DNA of 64,000 bases from Natronorubrum texcoconense (GCF_900100335.1 NZ_FNFE01000002.1:496001-560000), one strand, 5' to 3'. Numbered from the stretch's first letter, positions 18,266 to 27,900 are shown. Made by a program: numbers and translations. The notes: generated by a model from the sequence alone, not told the origin.

Positions 18266-19033
18266 ATGGACGAACTCGAGATCGACGCAGTCGCCGAGGT
18301 CGAGCTGGACGACCCCGTCCTCGTCGAGGGGCTGCCGGGTGTCGGTCACGTCGGAAGTCTTGCCGTCGAGCACTTACTCGAGGAACTCGAGGGCGACAGT
18401 ACGCTCGTACGCCGGATCTACTCCCACGAGTTCCCGCCGCAGGTGAGCGTCGAGGACGGCGTCTCGGAGCTCACCTGTGCGAAACTGCACGCCGTCACCG
18501 TCCCCGACGGTCGTGATCTACTGCTGTTGTCCGGCGACCATCAGGCCCAGACCAACGAAGGCCACTACGTGCTGACCGACGCTTTCCTCGACGTCGCCGA
18601 GGAGTTCGGCGCGAGCGAAGTGTACGCCCTCGGCGGCGTGCCGACCGGCGAGCTCATCGACGAGTACGCCGTCGTCGGCGCCGTCAGCGACGAGTCGATG
18701 CTCGAGGCACTCGAGGACGTCGGCGTCGAGTTCCGCGAGGACGAACCCGCGGGCGGCATCGTCGGCGTCTCGGGACTCATGCTCGGACTGGGCGAGCGCC
18801 GCGGCTTCGAGGCCGCCTGTCTGATGGGCGAGACCAGCGGCTATCTGGTCGATCCCAAAAGCGCTCGAGCGGTCCTCGAAGTGTTAGCGGACCGACTCGA
18901 CTTCGACCTCGAGTACGAGTCGCTGGACGAGCGCGCCGACGAGATGGAGGACGTCATCGGCAAGATCCAAGAGATGGAGCAACAACAGCAGATGGACGTC
19001 CCGACGGACGACGATCTGCGCTACATCGGCTAA
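18266..19033 (+). CDS. PAC2-family proteasome assembly chaperone homologue
   Basis: 255-residue protein. The PAC2 domain starts with PVLVEGLPGVGHVGSLAVEHLLEEL and includes DLLLLSGDHQAQTNEGHY and YALGGVPTG. The C-terminus is a helical, Glu/Met/Gln-rich tail (EMEDVIGKIQEMEQQQQ) likely to be a coiled coil. Its position after nop10 is the standard archaeal arrangement. The role in proteasome assembly is inferred from eukaryotic relatives. Confidence 0.9.
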   Translation: MDELEIDAVAEVELDDPVLVEGLPGVGHVGSLAVEHLLEELEGDSTLVRRIYSHEFPPQVSVEDGVSELTCAKLHAVTVPDGRDLLLLSGDHQAQTNEGHYVLTDAFLDVAEEFGASEVYALGGVPTGELIDEYAVVGAVSDESMLEALEDVGVEFREDEPAGGIVGVSGLMLGLGERRGFEAACLMGETSGYLVDPKSARAVLEVLADRLDFDLEYESLDERADEMEDVIGKIQEMEQQQQMDVPTDDDLRYIG

Positions 19034-19067
19034 GTCGACGGGTTACGATTCCGACTCGTTTCGACGA

Positions 19068-19196
19068 TTACGATTCCGATCCTCGCGTCGTCTGTGGGCG
19101 AAACAGTGCGCAGTTCGGGCACCAGACGGTGCCGTCGGTTCGGGCGATCTTCTTTCCACTACAGTCGGAACAGCGCTCCGCCGAGTACTGAGTCAT
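19068..19196 (-). CDS. small two-CxxC zinc-finger protein
   Basis: A 42-residue protein, MTQYSAERCSDCSGKK then TVWCPNCALFRPQTTRGSES. Cys9-x2-Cys12 and Cys26-x2-Cys29 would form a single zinc site. It belongs to the class of very small CPxC-type zinc-finger proteins that are numerous in haloarchaea. The frame is closed by TAA, and codon use is GC-rich like its neighbours. It is convergent with the operon ending in the PAC2 gene. Function unknown. Confidence 0.7.
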   Translation of the reverse strand: MTQYSAERCSDCSGKKIARTDGTVWCPNCALFRPQTTRGSES

Positions 19197-19334
19197 ACGA
19201 TCTCGAGAATGAATTGCCCCGGGTGTTCATCTACCTTTCGGTGAAATTAACGTTCGATTCGGGTGACAGTCGTCGGCCGACGACGGTTCGTCGGTACTCC
19301 TGAACGTCGACCGTAACGGTCGGGCGACGGCAGA

Positions 19335-20162
19335 TCACGCGTTGCCGTCCGGTGCGAGTCCCTCGAACACGCGACAGGCGTTTTTCGAAAAGGCGCGCCA
19401 CAATTTATCTTCCGAGACGTCGAGCGTGAGGATCTCCATGACCGCGACGTCGGGATGGCAGGCCGGCGCGCCGCTGCCGAACAGCACCCGATCGGGATGT
19501 TCGAGCAGGGCCCGCTCGAGCAGGTCGCGATACCGGACGAAACTCGTCTCGAGGTAACAGTCGTCGTAGTCGTCGAGCAGATCTACCATCTCGTGCATGC
19601 GCGAGTGCTCGAGTGGGTGGCCACCGAAATGGGCGACGACGACGGGGAACGAGCGCTCGAGCAGCGTCGTCGCGAGCGTCTCGGGCGGGGCGTCGACTCC
19701 GCCGCGAACGATTACGGGGAGGCCGACGTCCTCGAGGGTGGCCAGGACGTCCTCGTCGGGGTAGCCGTCGACGGTGGCATCGATGACGAAGCCGTGAAAG
19801 CGATCGTCGTAGGCGTACTTCTCGACGTCTTCGGGGGTCGTGTGGAACTCCCGACGAGTACTGATCGCATTTCGGAATCGTCCCGTTACGGAGGTGTCCG
19901 TCCCCTCGGTCCCGTTTATTCGGGCGACGGCGACGAACGGCCGGTCGACGCTGCGGCGGGCGACACCGTTGTTCGGGGCGACGTAGCTCGTCTCCGCGCT
20001 GGCGGGCGGGAAGACGATCGATCTGGTGATGCCCGCCTGGTGCATCTCCCGCTCGAGTCGATCGGGCGTGATCGTCCGTCTCCCGAACTCCGCCGTCGAC
20101 CCGTCCGGCGCCAGTCGCGCGTAGACGTCGACGATACGAAATCCGTGCTCCAGTTCCAGCAT
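19335..20162 (-). CDS. amidohydrolase-2-like protein lacking canonical metal ligands
   Basis: 275-residue TIM-barrel-type protein. The general pattern is that of the amidohydrolase_2 family: an early beta strand, a mid-protein HGFVIDATVDGYPDEDVLATLEDVGLPVIVRGG, VVVAHFGGHPLEHSRM, and LFGSGAPACHPD near the end. The first strand, normally D-x-H-x-H, reads VDVYARL, and the terminal Asp of the usual GSDxP is replaced (GSGAP), so most metal ligands are missing and hydrolytic activity is doubtful. The start is ATG 20162 (MLELEHGF). The gene is divergent from the thermosome gene. A non-catalytic or regulatory role is inference only. Confidence 0.72.
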   Translation of the reverse strand: MLELEHGFRIVDVYARLAPDGSTAEFGRRTITPDRLEREMHQAGITRSIVFPPASAETSYVAPNNGVARRSVDRPFVAVARINGTEGTDTSVTGRFRNAISTRREFHTTPEDVEKYAYDDRFHGFVIDATVDGYPDEDVLATLEDVGLPVIVRGGVDAPPETLATTLLERSFPVVVAHFGGHPLEHSRMHEMVDLLDDYDDCYLETSFVRYRDLLERALLEHPDRVLFGSGAPACHPDVAVMEILTLDVSEDKLWRAFSKNACRVFEGLAPDGNA

Positions 20163-20284
20163 TCCGTACGCACTCTTTTCAGTCGAGACATATTTCCCTA
20201 CCGGCCCCGTGACTGTCACGAACGGAGCCGTTCGGGCAGCTGTCGGGCGTGCAATCGCCAGACGGAGCCGGGGCGGGAGCAAAA

Positions 20285-20296
20285 CACTTATATAGA
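20285..20296 (+). promoter_or_regulatory. TATA box of the thermosome gene
   Basis: CACTTATATAGA, about 34-45 bases before the ATG at 20330, predicts transcription starting near 20318. GTGAGG at 20315-20320 lies about 10 bases before the start and could serve as a ribosome binding site. Confidence 0.65.
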
Positions 20297-20329
20297 AGTG
20301 CTGACGACATAGTTAGTGAGGATTCAACT

Positions 20330-21907
20330 ATGGCACAACAGCGACGCATGGGCGGGCAGCCTATGTTCATTATGAGCGAGGATAGCCAGCGAACGCAGGG
20401 TCGCGACGCCCAGTCGTCGAACATTATGGCCGGCAAGGCGGTTGCCGAAGCCGTACGGACGACACTCGGACCCCGCGGTATGGACAAGATGCTCGTCGAC
20501 TCCGCCGGTGAGGTCGTCATCACCAACGACGGGGCGACGATTCTCAACGAGATGGACATCGAGCATCCCGCGGCCCAGATGATCGTCGAGGTCGCCGACT
20601 CCCAGGAAGAGGAAGTCGGTGACGGGACGACGACCGCGGCCGTGGTCGCTGGCAACCTGCTCGGCGAGGCCGAGGACCTCATCGAACAGGACGTCCACGC
20701 GACGACGATCGTCGAAGGCTATCACGAGGCCTCCGGCATCGCACTCGAGGCCATCGCCGAACAGATCAGCGAAGACGCCGTCGACGACGACGTGCTCAAG
20801 CAGGTCGGCGAGTCGAGCATGACCGGCAAAGGGACCGGCGGTCTCACCGCCGAGTCGCTGGCCGAGACGGTCGTCGAAGCCATCCGCCACGTCGAGACCG
20901 ACGACGGCGTCGCTCGCGACAACGTCACCGTCCACACGCAGGTCGGAGCCTCCTCGAACGCGACGGAGCTCGTTCCTGGCATCGTCATCGACGAGGAGCC
21001 CGCCCACGAGGGCATGCCCAGCGAGGTCGAGGACGCCTCGATCGCCGTCCTCGACGTCGAACTCGGCGTCCGCACGGGCGACATCGACGCCGAGTACGCC
21101 ATCGACTCGATCGATCAGCTCAACACGGCCATCGACGCCGAGGAGAGCGAAGTTCGCGGCTACGCCGAGACCGTCGCCGAGAGCGGGGCTGACGTCGTCT
21201 TCACGACCGACGACGTCGACGACCGCGTCAGCAACTACCTCGCCAACGAGGGCGTCCTCGTCTTCGAGAACATCGGTAACAGCGACGCTCGAGACATCGT
21301 CTCCGCGACGGGCGCTCGTCGCGTCGGCGCGCTCGACGATCTCGAGGAGTCCGACTTCGGCCACGCCGATCGCATCCGGAGCGAGAACTTCGGCGACGAC
21401 GACCTCGCGTTCATCGAGGGCGGCGCGGCGGCCGAGACCGTCACCGTCTTCGTCCGCGGCGGTACCGAACACGTCGTCGACGAACTCGAGCGCGCCATCG
21501 GCGACGCACTCGACGTCGTGGCAACGGCACTCGCCTCCGGCGAGGTCGTCCCCGGCGCCGGCGCGACCGAGATCGCCATCGCGGACAAGATCCGTCAGGA
21601 AGCCGCGGGTATCGAGGGCCGCAAACAGCTCGCAGTTACGGCCTTCGCCGACGCGCTCGACGTGATCCCGCGAACGCTCGCCGCCAACACCGGCCAGGAC
21701 CCCATCGACGCGCTCGTGGACCTTCGTGCCGCCCACGAATCCGAGGGCCGCGCCGGCCTGATCACCGACGGAGAAACCGTCACCATCGACGACCCCTTCG
21801 AGTACGGGGTCGTCGACCCCGCCGACGTCAAGCGTGAAGCCATCGAAAGCGCGACCGAGGCCGCGACGATGATCGTCCGCATCGACGACGTCATCGCCGC
21901 CGAATAA
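20330..21907 (+). CDS. ths: thermosome subunit (group II chaperonin)
   Basis: 525-residue ATP-dependent chaperonin subunit of the double-ring CCT-like folding machine. [26 protein letters not shown] and [18 protein letters not shown] carry the nucleotide-binding motifs; [20 protein letters not shown] and the late GEYGVVDP-like segment are family hallmarks. The C-terminus ends IDDVIAAE without a GGM tail. The start at 20330 gives the usual N-terminus with a short variable tail. A T-rich terminator follows. Confidence 0.96.
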   Translation: MAQQRRMGGQPMFIMSEDSQRTQGRDAQSSNIMAGKAVAEAVRTTLGPRGMDKMLVDSAGEVVITNDGATILNEMDIEHPAAQMIVEVADSQEEEVGDGTTTAAVVAGNLLGEAEDLIEQDVHATTIVEGYHEASGIALEAIAEQISEDAVDDDVLKQVGESSMTGKGTGGLTAESLAETVVEAIRHVETDDGVARDNVTVHTQVGASSNATELVPGIVIDEEPAHEGMPSEVEDASIAVLDVELGVRTGDIDAEYAIDSIDQLNTAIDAEESEVRGYAETVAESGADVVFTTDDVDDRVSNYLANEGVLVFENIGNSDARDIVSATGARRVGALDDLEESDFGHADRIRSENFGDDDLAFIEGGAAAETVTVFVRGGTEHVVDELERAIGDALDVVATALASGEVVPGAGATEIAIADKIRQEAAGIEGRKQLAVTAFADALDVIPRTLAANTGQDPIDALVDLRAAHESEGRAGLITDGETVTIDDPFEYGVVDPADVKREAIESATEAATMIVRIDDVIAAE

Positions 21908-21921
21908 CGCCGTCGCCCACC

Positions 21922-21933
21922 GTTTTTCGTTTT
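21922..21933 (+). terminator. T-rich terminator after the thermosome gene
   Basis: GTTTTTCGTTTT starts 15 bases after the TAA stop, in otherwise GC-rich sequence; archaeal termination uses such U-tracts. Confidence 0.6.
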
Positions 21934-21966
21934 ACATCGAGTTTAGTGACAGTCGTGCGGCCAGCA

Positions 21967-21975
21967 ATGTTATAT
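21967..21975 (+). promoter_or_regulatory. TATA box of the HalOD1 gene
   Basis: ATGTTATAT lies 29-37 bases before ATG 22004, which indicates a leaderless or nearly leaderless message. Confidence 0.6.
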
Positions 21976-22003
21976 GTTGACATGCCCAAGTGAGCACCGT
22001 ATC

Positions 22004-22372
22004 ATGTCAGGAACGACTCGAGATCGGCTAACGCCGGTTAGTAAGACGGTTGACCGTCCGCTCTACTACGACGAGGGCCGCGGAACGTATCACGCGTGGT
22101 GTGCCGATGCGGACTACGAGCCGGTGAGCACGGGACTCGTGATGGCCGTCTCGTCGATCCTCGAGGCCGATCCGGCCGATCTCGAGTCGCTCTCAGACTC
22201 CATCGATCCCGACGCGCTGAACGCGCTCGTCGGCCACTGGGGCGAACGCGAGTCACAGGGTGGGCGAAACTCGATCGCGTTTTCGTTCGCTGACTGCCTG
22301 ATCACGGTCTACGCCGACGGCGAGATCGTGATCGATCCCGACCGATCTCTCGACGGACCGATCGGTGTGTAA
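22004..22372 (+). CDS. HalOD1 (halobacterial output domain 1) protein
   Basis: 122-residue cytoplasmic protein consisting of a short N-terminal extension and one HalOD1 domain: VSTGLVMAVSSILEADPADLESLSDSIDPDALNAL followed by SIAFSFADCLITVYADGEIVI. HalOD1 is a haloarchaea-specific output domain, often attached to or encoded near signal-transduction proteins. Here it is free-standing, without a neighbouring sensor. The exact activity of the domain is not known. Confidence 0.83.
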   Translation: MSGTTRDRLTPVSKTVDRPLYYDEGRGTYHAWCADADYEPVSTGLVMAVSSILEADPADLESLSDSIDPDALNALVGHWGERESQGGRNSIAFSFADCLITVYADGEIVIDPDRSLDGPIGV

Positions 22373-22426
22373 TCAGTCGCACATCGACTGCGGCCGTCGT
22401 CGGTCGGCTCCGTTCGTGCCGTCCGT

Positions 22427-23305
22427 TCACTCGCCATCAGAGAGGTCGCTACCGCAGTCGGCGGGAGCCGTGGTCTCGAGAACCACCCGATCGCCGGCCG
22501 CGAGATCGAACGCCTCGTCGCCCCGTTCCTGATTCACGTCGAGTTCGACGTAGCCGTGGCTGCCGACCGTTGCCAGACGCTCACCGGTAGGAACGGCGGC
22601 GAATGTCTCGCCGACGGGAACCGACTCGCCGTTCGTGACGATCTGCTCTCGCCCGTCGAGAAATTCTCCCGGAACGTTCGTGACGACGTTCCCGAAGTCG
22701 TCGACGACCAGCACCTCGCCCGTCGCGCGCTCGCCGGTGAGGGACGCTCGCGGGAGAACGAGATCGATGGGCTCGTCCTCGAGCGGCGAGAGCCACTCCA
22801 GATCGCCGAGGGTCTCGAGTGCGGTGTCGTGAACCGCCGCCGCAGCGGGCGCGAAGACGTCCCGGCCGTGGAAGGTGTTGCTCGCGGGTCCCGCAGTCGC
22901 ATCCTCCGGATCGGTGGAATCCGCTGTCGCCGATCGCTGTGCGCCGGCGGGTTCGACGGGCTCGAGACGACGCTCGTCGATGACGTAGTACTCGAGGTCG
23001 GCGTCGCCCGCGAGTCGACGTGCGGCGGGGAGCAGGACGCCGTTGTCGGGACCGACGAGCGCGTGCTCGCCCGCGCGGACGACCAGTGCGTTACGGTCGG
23101 TTCCGACGCCGGGATCGACGACGACGAGGTGGGTCGCCGAGGGGAAGTAGGGGAGCGTTTCGCGAAGCCAGAACGCGGCCGCGCGAACGTCTTGCCGTGG
23201 GAAGTCGTGAGCGACGTCGACCAGCCTACAATCGGTTCGCTGGAGGATGACCCCCTTCATCGCCGCGGGATACGGCGAACCGAAGTCCGACGCGAGCGTG
23301 ATCAT
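22427..23305 (-). CDS. SAM hydroxide adenosyltransferase (DUF62 family)
   Basis: 292 residues. The family hydrolyses S-adenosylmethionine to adenosine and methionine. Features are the N-terminal ITLASDFGSPYPAAMKGVIL with the conserved DFG, VVVDPGVGTDRNALVVRAGEHALVGPDNGVLLPAA (PGVG and PDNG motifs), and the C-terminal beta-barrel domain with VLVVDDFGNVVTNVP. An acidic, Ala-rich insert (about residues 118-142) interrupts the middle. It lies 74 bases downstream of the NMN adenylyltransferase on the same strand, a pairing I recall from haloarchaea. Confidence 0.9.
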   Translation of the reverse strand: MITLASDFGSPYPAAMKGVILQRTDCRLVDVAHDFPRQDVRAAAFWLRETLPYFPSATHLVVVDPGVGTDRNALVVRAGEHALVGPDNGVLLPAARRLAGDADLEYYVIDERRLEPVEPAGAQRSATADSTDPEDATAGPASNTFHGRDVFAPAAAAVHDTALETLGDLEWLSPLEDEPIDLVLPRASLTGERATGEVLVVDDFGNVVTNVPGEFLDGREQIVTNGESVPVGETFAAVPTGERLATVGSHGYVELDVNQERGDEAFDLAAGDRVVLETTAPADCGSDLSDGE

Positions 23306-23379
23306 GCGCAGGAGTACGGTTCGACCGTTGAAATCCGGTACGACTCACGATCGGGGGTGCCGGGGAATCGACGGGCCGG

Positions 23380-23898
23380 TCAGTCGCCGTTCGAGTCGGA
23401 GCCGCTGATCATCTGGATGCGTTCGATGCCGCCGATCTCGCCGACGACGTCGACGACGGCTTCGGGAACCAGCGTCTCCCAGTCGCCGCCGTGGATCATC
23501 CGCTGGCGGACTTCGCTCCCCTCGAGGACCTCGCGGTTGAACATCGGCGACTGGCGGATCTCGATGTCGGCCTCGCGAAACAGCTGGATGACCAGCGGGT
23601 TGTTCGAGTAGGCGACGTCGAAGTCGGGACTCATACTCTGGACGTGACTCACCCAGACCGAGTTTCGCTCCAAGTCCTCGATCGGGACGGCGTAGGTGAC
23701 GAGATCGTGGTCGACGAGCGACTTCGTGATCATCATGATCCGTTCGCCGGCCGTGAACGGGTTTCGGATCGTGTGCGAGTCGTCGGCGCTCCCGATGCCG
23801 AGTACGAGTTCGTCGACGTCGTCGGCGATCTGCTCGACCATGCTGAGGTGGCCGTTGTGGAACGGCTGAAAGCGGCCGATGTAGAACCCCCGGGTCAT
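23380..23898 (-). CDS. nadM: nicotinamide-nucleotide adenylyltransferase (archaeal type)
   Basis: 172-residue enzyme joining NMN and ATP to NAD+. The nucleotidyltransferase signature GRFQPFHNGHLSMVEQI (with HxGH) is at the N-terminus. SADDSHTIRNPFTAGERIMM and the second motif around EVRQRM complete the archaeal NadM pattern. The ATG at 23898 (MTRGFYIG) is preferred; an ATG 9 bases upstream would add three residues. TTAAG about 29 bases upstream is a weak TATA candidate. Confidence 0.93.
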   Translation of the reverse strand: MTRGFYIGRFQPFHNGHLSMVEQIADDVDELVLGIGSADDSHTIRNPFTAGERIMMITKSLVDHDLVTYAVPIEDLERNSVWVSHVQSMSPDFDVAYSNNPLVIQLFREADIEIRQSPMFNREVLEGSEVRQRMIHGGDWETLVPEAVVDVVGEIGGIERIQMISGSDSNGD

Positions 23899-24078
23899 GC
23901 CGGACACTGTTCGGGCCGCGTGCTTAAGCGTGGCGAGTTTTCCGGCGGCTGAACGGCCGTCTTTGCCGGCGTCTCGAGCGACCGCGAGTCTGTGGATTGT
24001 TCACACACGTCTTGTGGGCTCGACACGACCGGATGAAAACGACGCGGGAAACACTGATCGCGGTTTTCGGCGCCTGAG

Positions 24079-24097
24079 AGTGCCATTTTCAGGCACT
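24079..24097. repeat. short inverted repeat upstream of the lonB promoter
   Basis: AGTGCC (24079-24084) and GGCACT (24092-24097) form a 6-bp stem with a 7-base loop. An alternative stem CCTGA (24073-24077) with TCAGG (24089-24093) overlaps it. It lies about 25 bases upstream of the TATA box, where a regulator could bind. Confidence 0.35.
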
Positions 24098-24120
24098 GTC
24101 ACCATACTCCGCATGGAGAA

Positions 24121-24128
24121 AGTATATC
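24121..24128 (+). promoter_or_regulatory. TATA box of the lonB operon
   Basis: AGTATATC lies 40-47 bases before the ATG at 24168, predicting a short 5' leader of about 15-20 bases. Confidence 0.55.
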
Positions 24129-24167
24129 AGTCCCAATCCCTTCGAATCAGGTACTGAACAGAGTTCT

Positions 24168-26393
24168 ATGAGTAACGATACGAACGTTGACGACCCTCCC
24201 GAAGACGCCACCTCCACTGAGCCTGACGAGGAGCAGGCACAGCCTCGGTCCCAGGACCAGGAGTCGGTGCGTCAGGGAGAACGGCCGCCGCCTGAGGAGG
24301 ACGGCGACCGGCGCGACGACGTCGACGACGGTGACCAACAGGAGGAGATCGACGACGGGGACGAGTTCGACGATCCGATCGACGAGTTCGATCGGGAGTC
24401 GACCGACGAGGACGACGACATCGAAACCGTCGAAGATCTCGGGAGTACGGTCGACGTCGATCCGGGCGTCGAGATCGACGAGGAGAACGCCGAGGACGAT
24501 CTTCTCGGCGGTCTCAAAGTCGACTCGACGGCAGATATCGAGGTTCCGGATCGGCTCGTCGACCAGGTCATCGGTCAGGACGAAGCACGGGATATCATCA
24601 TCAAAGCGGCCAAGCAGCGCCGCCACGTGATGATGATCGGCTCCCCGGGTACCGGGAAGTCGATGCTGGCGAAAGCGATGAGCCAGCTGCTCCCGAAGGA
24701 GGATCTCCAGGACGTCTTAGTCTACCACAACCCAGACGACGGCAACGAGCCGAAGGTCCGAACCGTCCCCGCCGGCAAAGGAGAACAGATCATCGACGCC
24801 CACAAGGAGGAGGCTCGCAAGCGCAACCAGATGCGCTCGATCCTGATGTGGGTCATCATCGCGATCATCATCGGCTACGCGATTCTCAGCCCCGCCAGCA
24901 TTCTGCTCGGCATTCTCGCGGCGGGTATCGTCTGGCTGATCTTCCGCTACACGTCCCGCGGCACGGACGCCATGGTGCCGAATATGATCGTCAACAACGG
25001 CGATCAGCGCACCGCGCCGTTCGAGGACGCGACCGGCGCCCACGCCGGCGCGCTGCTGGGCGACGTTCGCCACGACCCCTTCCAGTCCGGTGGGATGGAA
25101 ACCCCGAGCCACGACCGCGTCGAACCCGGCTCGATCCACCAGGCCAACAAGGGCGTACTGTTCGTCGACGAGATGAACACGCTCGACATCCGCACCCAAC
25201 AAAAGCTGATGACCGCGATTCAGGAGGGCGAGTTCGCCATCACGGGCCAGTCCGAGCGCTCCTCGGGTGCGATGGTCCAGACCGAACCCGTCCCCTGTGA
25301 CTTCATCATGATCGCGGCGGGGAACCTGGACGCGATGGAGAACATGCACCCCGCGCTCCGCTCGCGAATCAAGGGCTACGGCTACGAAGTCTACATGGAG
25401 GACACCATTGAGGACACCCCCGAGATGCGCCGGAAGTACGCCCGCTTCATCGCTCAAGAGGTCGAACGCGACGGCCGACTGCCCCACTTCACCCGCGAGG
25501 CCGTCGAGGAGCTCATCCTCGAGGCCAAACGCCGCGCCGGCCGGAAGGAACACCTCACGCTACACTTCCGGAACCTCGGTGGACTGGTCCGCGTCGCTGG
25601 CGACATCGCCCGCGCCGAGGATCGGGAACACACCACTCGAGAGGACGTCCTGCAGGCCAAGCGCCGCTCCCGGTCGATCGAGCAACAGCTCGCCGACGAC
25701 TACATCGAGCGCCGCAAGGACTACGAACTGCAGGTCACCGACGACGGCGTCGAGGGCCGCGTCAACGGACTCGCCGTCATGGGCGAGGATTCCGGGATCA
25801 TGCTCCCCGTCATGGCCGAAATCGCCCCCGCACAGGGTGGCGGACAGGTCATCGCGACGGGACAGTTGAAGGAGATGGCCGAGGAATCCGTCCAGAACGT
25901 CTCGGCGATTATCAAGAAGTTCTCCGACGTGGACCTCTCGGAGAAGGACATCCACATCCAGTTCGTCCAGGCCGGCGAAGGCGGCGTCGACGGCGACTCC
26001 GCCTCGATCACGGTGGCGACGGCCGTCATCAGCGCCCTGGAAGACATTCCGGTCGATCAGTCGATCGCGATGACCGGCTCACTGTCGGTTCGGGGCGACG
26101 TGCTCCCCGTCGGCGGCGTCACCCACAAGATCGAAGCCGCCGCGAAGGCCGGCTGTAGCAAGGTCATCATCCCCGCCGCGAACGAGCAGGACGTGATGAT
26201 CGAAGACGAGTACAAGGAGATGATCGAGATCATCCCGTGTTCGAACATCAGCGAAGTGTTAGACGTCGCGCTGATGGGCGAACCCAAGAAGGACTCGCTG
26301 GTCGACCGCCTCAAGTCGATCACTGGCTCCGCCTTCGACGGTAGTCAGAGCGGCGTCGGCTCCGCCAGCGGCTCGAACCCGAGTCCGCAATAG
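24168..26393 (+). CDS. lonB: membrane-anchored ATP-dependent protease LonB
   Basis: 741-residue AAA+ protease of the archaeal membrane Lon family, which degrades misfolded and regulatory proteins. An extremely acidic N-terminal tail (residues 1-115) precedes the AAA module: Walker A GSPGTGKS at 158-165, two membrane helices inserted at about 229-265, and the Walker B region LFVDEMNTLD. The C-terminal protease domain has Ser611 (DGDSAS) and Lys654 (THKIEAA), 43 residues apart as in the Lon Ser-Lys dyad. Its stop touches the start of the next gene, so it leads a three-gene operon. Confidence 0.96.
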   Translation: MSNDTNVDDPPEDATSTEPDEEQAQPRSQDQESVRQGERPPPEEDGDRRDDVDDGDQQEEIDDGDEFDDPIDEFDRESTDEDDDIETVEDLGSTVDVDPGVEIDEENAEDDLLGGLKVDSTADIEVPDRLVDQVIGQDEARDIIIKAAKQRRHVMMIGSPGTGKSMLAKAMSQLLPKEDLQDVLVYHNPDDGNEPKVRTVPAGKGEQIIDAHKEEARKRNQMRSILMWVIIAIIIGYAILSPASILLGILAAGIVWLIFRYTSRGTDAMVPNMIVNNGDQRTAPFEDATGAHAGALLGDVRHDPFQSGGMETPSHDRVEPGSIHQANKGVLFVDEMNTLDIRTQQKLMTAIQEGEFAITGQSERSSGAMVQTEPVPCDFIMIAAGNLDAMENMHPALRSRIKGYGYEVYMEDTIEDTPEMRRKYARFIAQEVERDGRLPHFTREAVEELILEAKRRAGRKEHLTLHFRNLGGLVRVAGDIARAEDREHTTREDVLQAKRRSRSIEQQLADDYIERRKDYELQVTDDGVEGRVNGLAVMGEDSGIMLPVMAEIAPAQGGGQVIATGQLKEMAEESVQNVSAIIKKFSDVDLSEKDIHIQFVQAGEGGVDGDSASITVATAVISALEDIPVDQSIAMTGSLSVRGDVLPVGGVTHKIEAAAKAGCSKVIIPAANEQDVMIEDEYKEMIEIIPCSNISEVLDVALMGEPKKDSLVDRLKSITGSAFDGSQSGVGSASGSNPSPQ

Positions 26394-27392
26394 ATGGCCG
26401 ACTGGGCGACGTTCGTCGGCATTACGGGCGTCGTCCTCGCGCTGTTGCTGGTTTTATCGCATCTAACCCAATCCGCGTTCGACGACGGCTCCGAACCGGA
26501 TCGTGCCCGTGACTCGAGCGAGGGGGCCGACCCGAGCGTCACCGCCGAGCCGAACGCCGAACTCGACTCGTCGACGCACACCGACCCAACAGACCCCCGT
26601 TCGAGCATCGGGATCGACGACTCGGTTGCGACCGGTCGTGACGGAACGCTCGAGCGCAATTCGAATCCGTCACTTGACCCTGAGACCGACGAGCGAGCCG
26701 ATACCGTCACGGCCGATTCAGAGCACCGTTCCCGTCCCGAGACCGAACGTCCCGCGGATCGATCGGACGAGATCGACCCGCGATCGCTGTCGACCGGGGA
26801 ACTCCTGGCGAACGTCGCCCTCTCGCAGGGGCTGTTCGCCCTCGTTCTGCTCGGAGCCGCGATCTACACGGGGATCCCGGCCGACGCGCTGGGGATCGAG
26901 TTCACGACCGGCTACCTCGAGCAGGGGCTGCTGCTGGGAACGGCGTTCGGCCTACTGCTGTACGTCGCAAACGAGATCGGTGCCGCGGCGGCGACGCGGT
27001 TCGGCTTCGACCACGACGAGGAGCTTCGGGAACTGCTCGCGCCGGATTCGGCGCGAGGCTGGTCCGCTCTCCTGCTGGTCGTGCTTCCCATCATCGCCGT
27101 CTTCGAGGAACTGCTCTTTCGCGCGGCGCTGATCGGCGTCGTCGCGGCCGGCTTCAGCATCTCGCCGTGGCTGCTCGCCGTCGTCTCCTCGATCGCGTTC
27201 GCCGTCGGCCACGGCATGCAGGGCTCGGTCGGCGTCGTCGTCACGGGCCTGCTCGGATTCGTCCTCGCGGCGATCTTCATCCTCACCGGCAGCTTCCTCG
27301 CGGTCGTCGTCGCGCACTACCTGGTCAACGCCCTCGAGTTCGTCGTCCACGAGGGGCTGGGCTTCGAGTGGGCCCGAACCCTCGAAAGCTAA
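26394..27392 (+). CDS. CPBP-family intramembrane metalloprotease
   Basis: 332 residues. After one N-terminal helix comes a long acidic, Ser/Thr-rich linker (about residues 28-130). The membrane domain carries the CAAX-protease/bacteriocin-processing motifs: EELLFR (EExxxR) and SSIAFAVGHG (FxxxH), with LVNALEFVVHE near the end. The start codon follows the lonB stop directly. Co-transcription with LonB suggests membrane protein quality control, which is inference. Confidence 0.87.
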   Translation: MADWATFVGITGVVLALLLVLSHLTQSAFDDGSEPDRARDSSEGADPSVTAEPNAELDSSTHTDPTDPRSSIGIDDSVATGRDGTLERNSNPSLDPETDERADTVTADSEHRSRPETERPADRSDEIDPRSLSTGELLANVALSQGLFALVLLGAAIYTGIPADALGIEFTTGYLEQGLLLGTAFGLLLYVANEIGAAAATRFGFDHDEELRELLAPDSARGWSALLLVVLPIIAVFEELLFRAALIGVVAAGFSISPWLLAVVSSIAFAVGHGMQGSVGVVVTGLLGFVLAAIFILTGSFLAVVVAHYLVNALEFVVHEGLGFEWARTLES

Positions 27393-27417
27393 GAGTCGTG
27401 ACCTGCTGGGTGTGGGT

Positions 27418-27771
27418 ATGAACGGGCTCGACGACGTTCCGGACACGGTCTATCGGGCGATCTTCTCCGGGATCGTCCTCTACTTCGCACTGCTGTTGTA
27501 CGCACAGGCGACGGGCGACTCCCTGGCGGCGTTCGCCTCGGAGTTCGTTTTCGGCGTGATCGCTATCGGCGTGGGGACGATTCTGTACCTGCAGGCCGAG
27601 ACGGGTCGCGGCTCGTGGGTGATCCCTGCCGCGGCCGTCTGTCTCGTCCTCGGCGGGATGTTTCAGTTCGCGTTCCTGTTTACCCGCATCCCGGTGCTCG
27701 ATCAGGTGTCGTCGATCGTCGTCTTCGTCGGGATCGGGCTCTACATCTACGCGGTCTGGTACACCGATTAA
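27418..27771 (+). CDS. four-helix membrane protein of unknown function
   Basis: 117 residues with four hydrophobic segments: AIFSGIVLYFALLLYAQA, ASEFVFGVIAIGVGTILYLQ, WVIPAAAVCLVLGGMFQFAFLF and IVVFVGIGLYIYAVWY. It has a short acidic N-terminus (MNGLDDVPD). It begins 25 bases after the CPBP protease gene, and no other promoter is obvious, so it is probably the last gene of the lonB operon. Confidence 0.7.
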   Translation: MNGLDDVPDTVYRAIFSGIVLYFALLLYAQATGDSLAAFASEFVFGVIAIGVGTILYLQAETGRGSWVIPAAAVCLVLGGMFQFAFLFTRIPVLDQVSSIVVFVGIGLYIYAVWYTD

Positions 27772-27900
27772 CGCGTGGCTACGAAGTGACGGTACATCGA
27801 CGTAGCCCCGGAGTAACACGCGTTCGCCTGTGTTCGGCGATGTAACACGATCGCTGCCGATTACTCGAATACTGTGTGTCCAACTGTCCTCGAATCGAGA

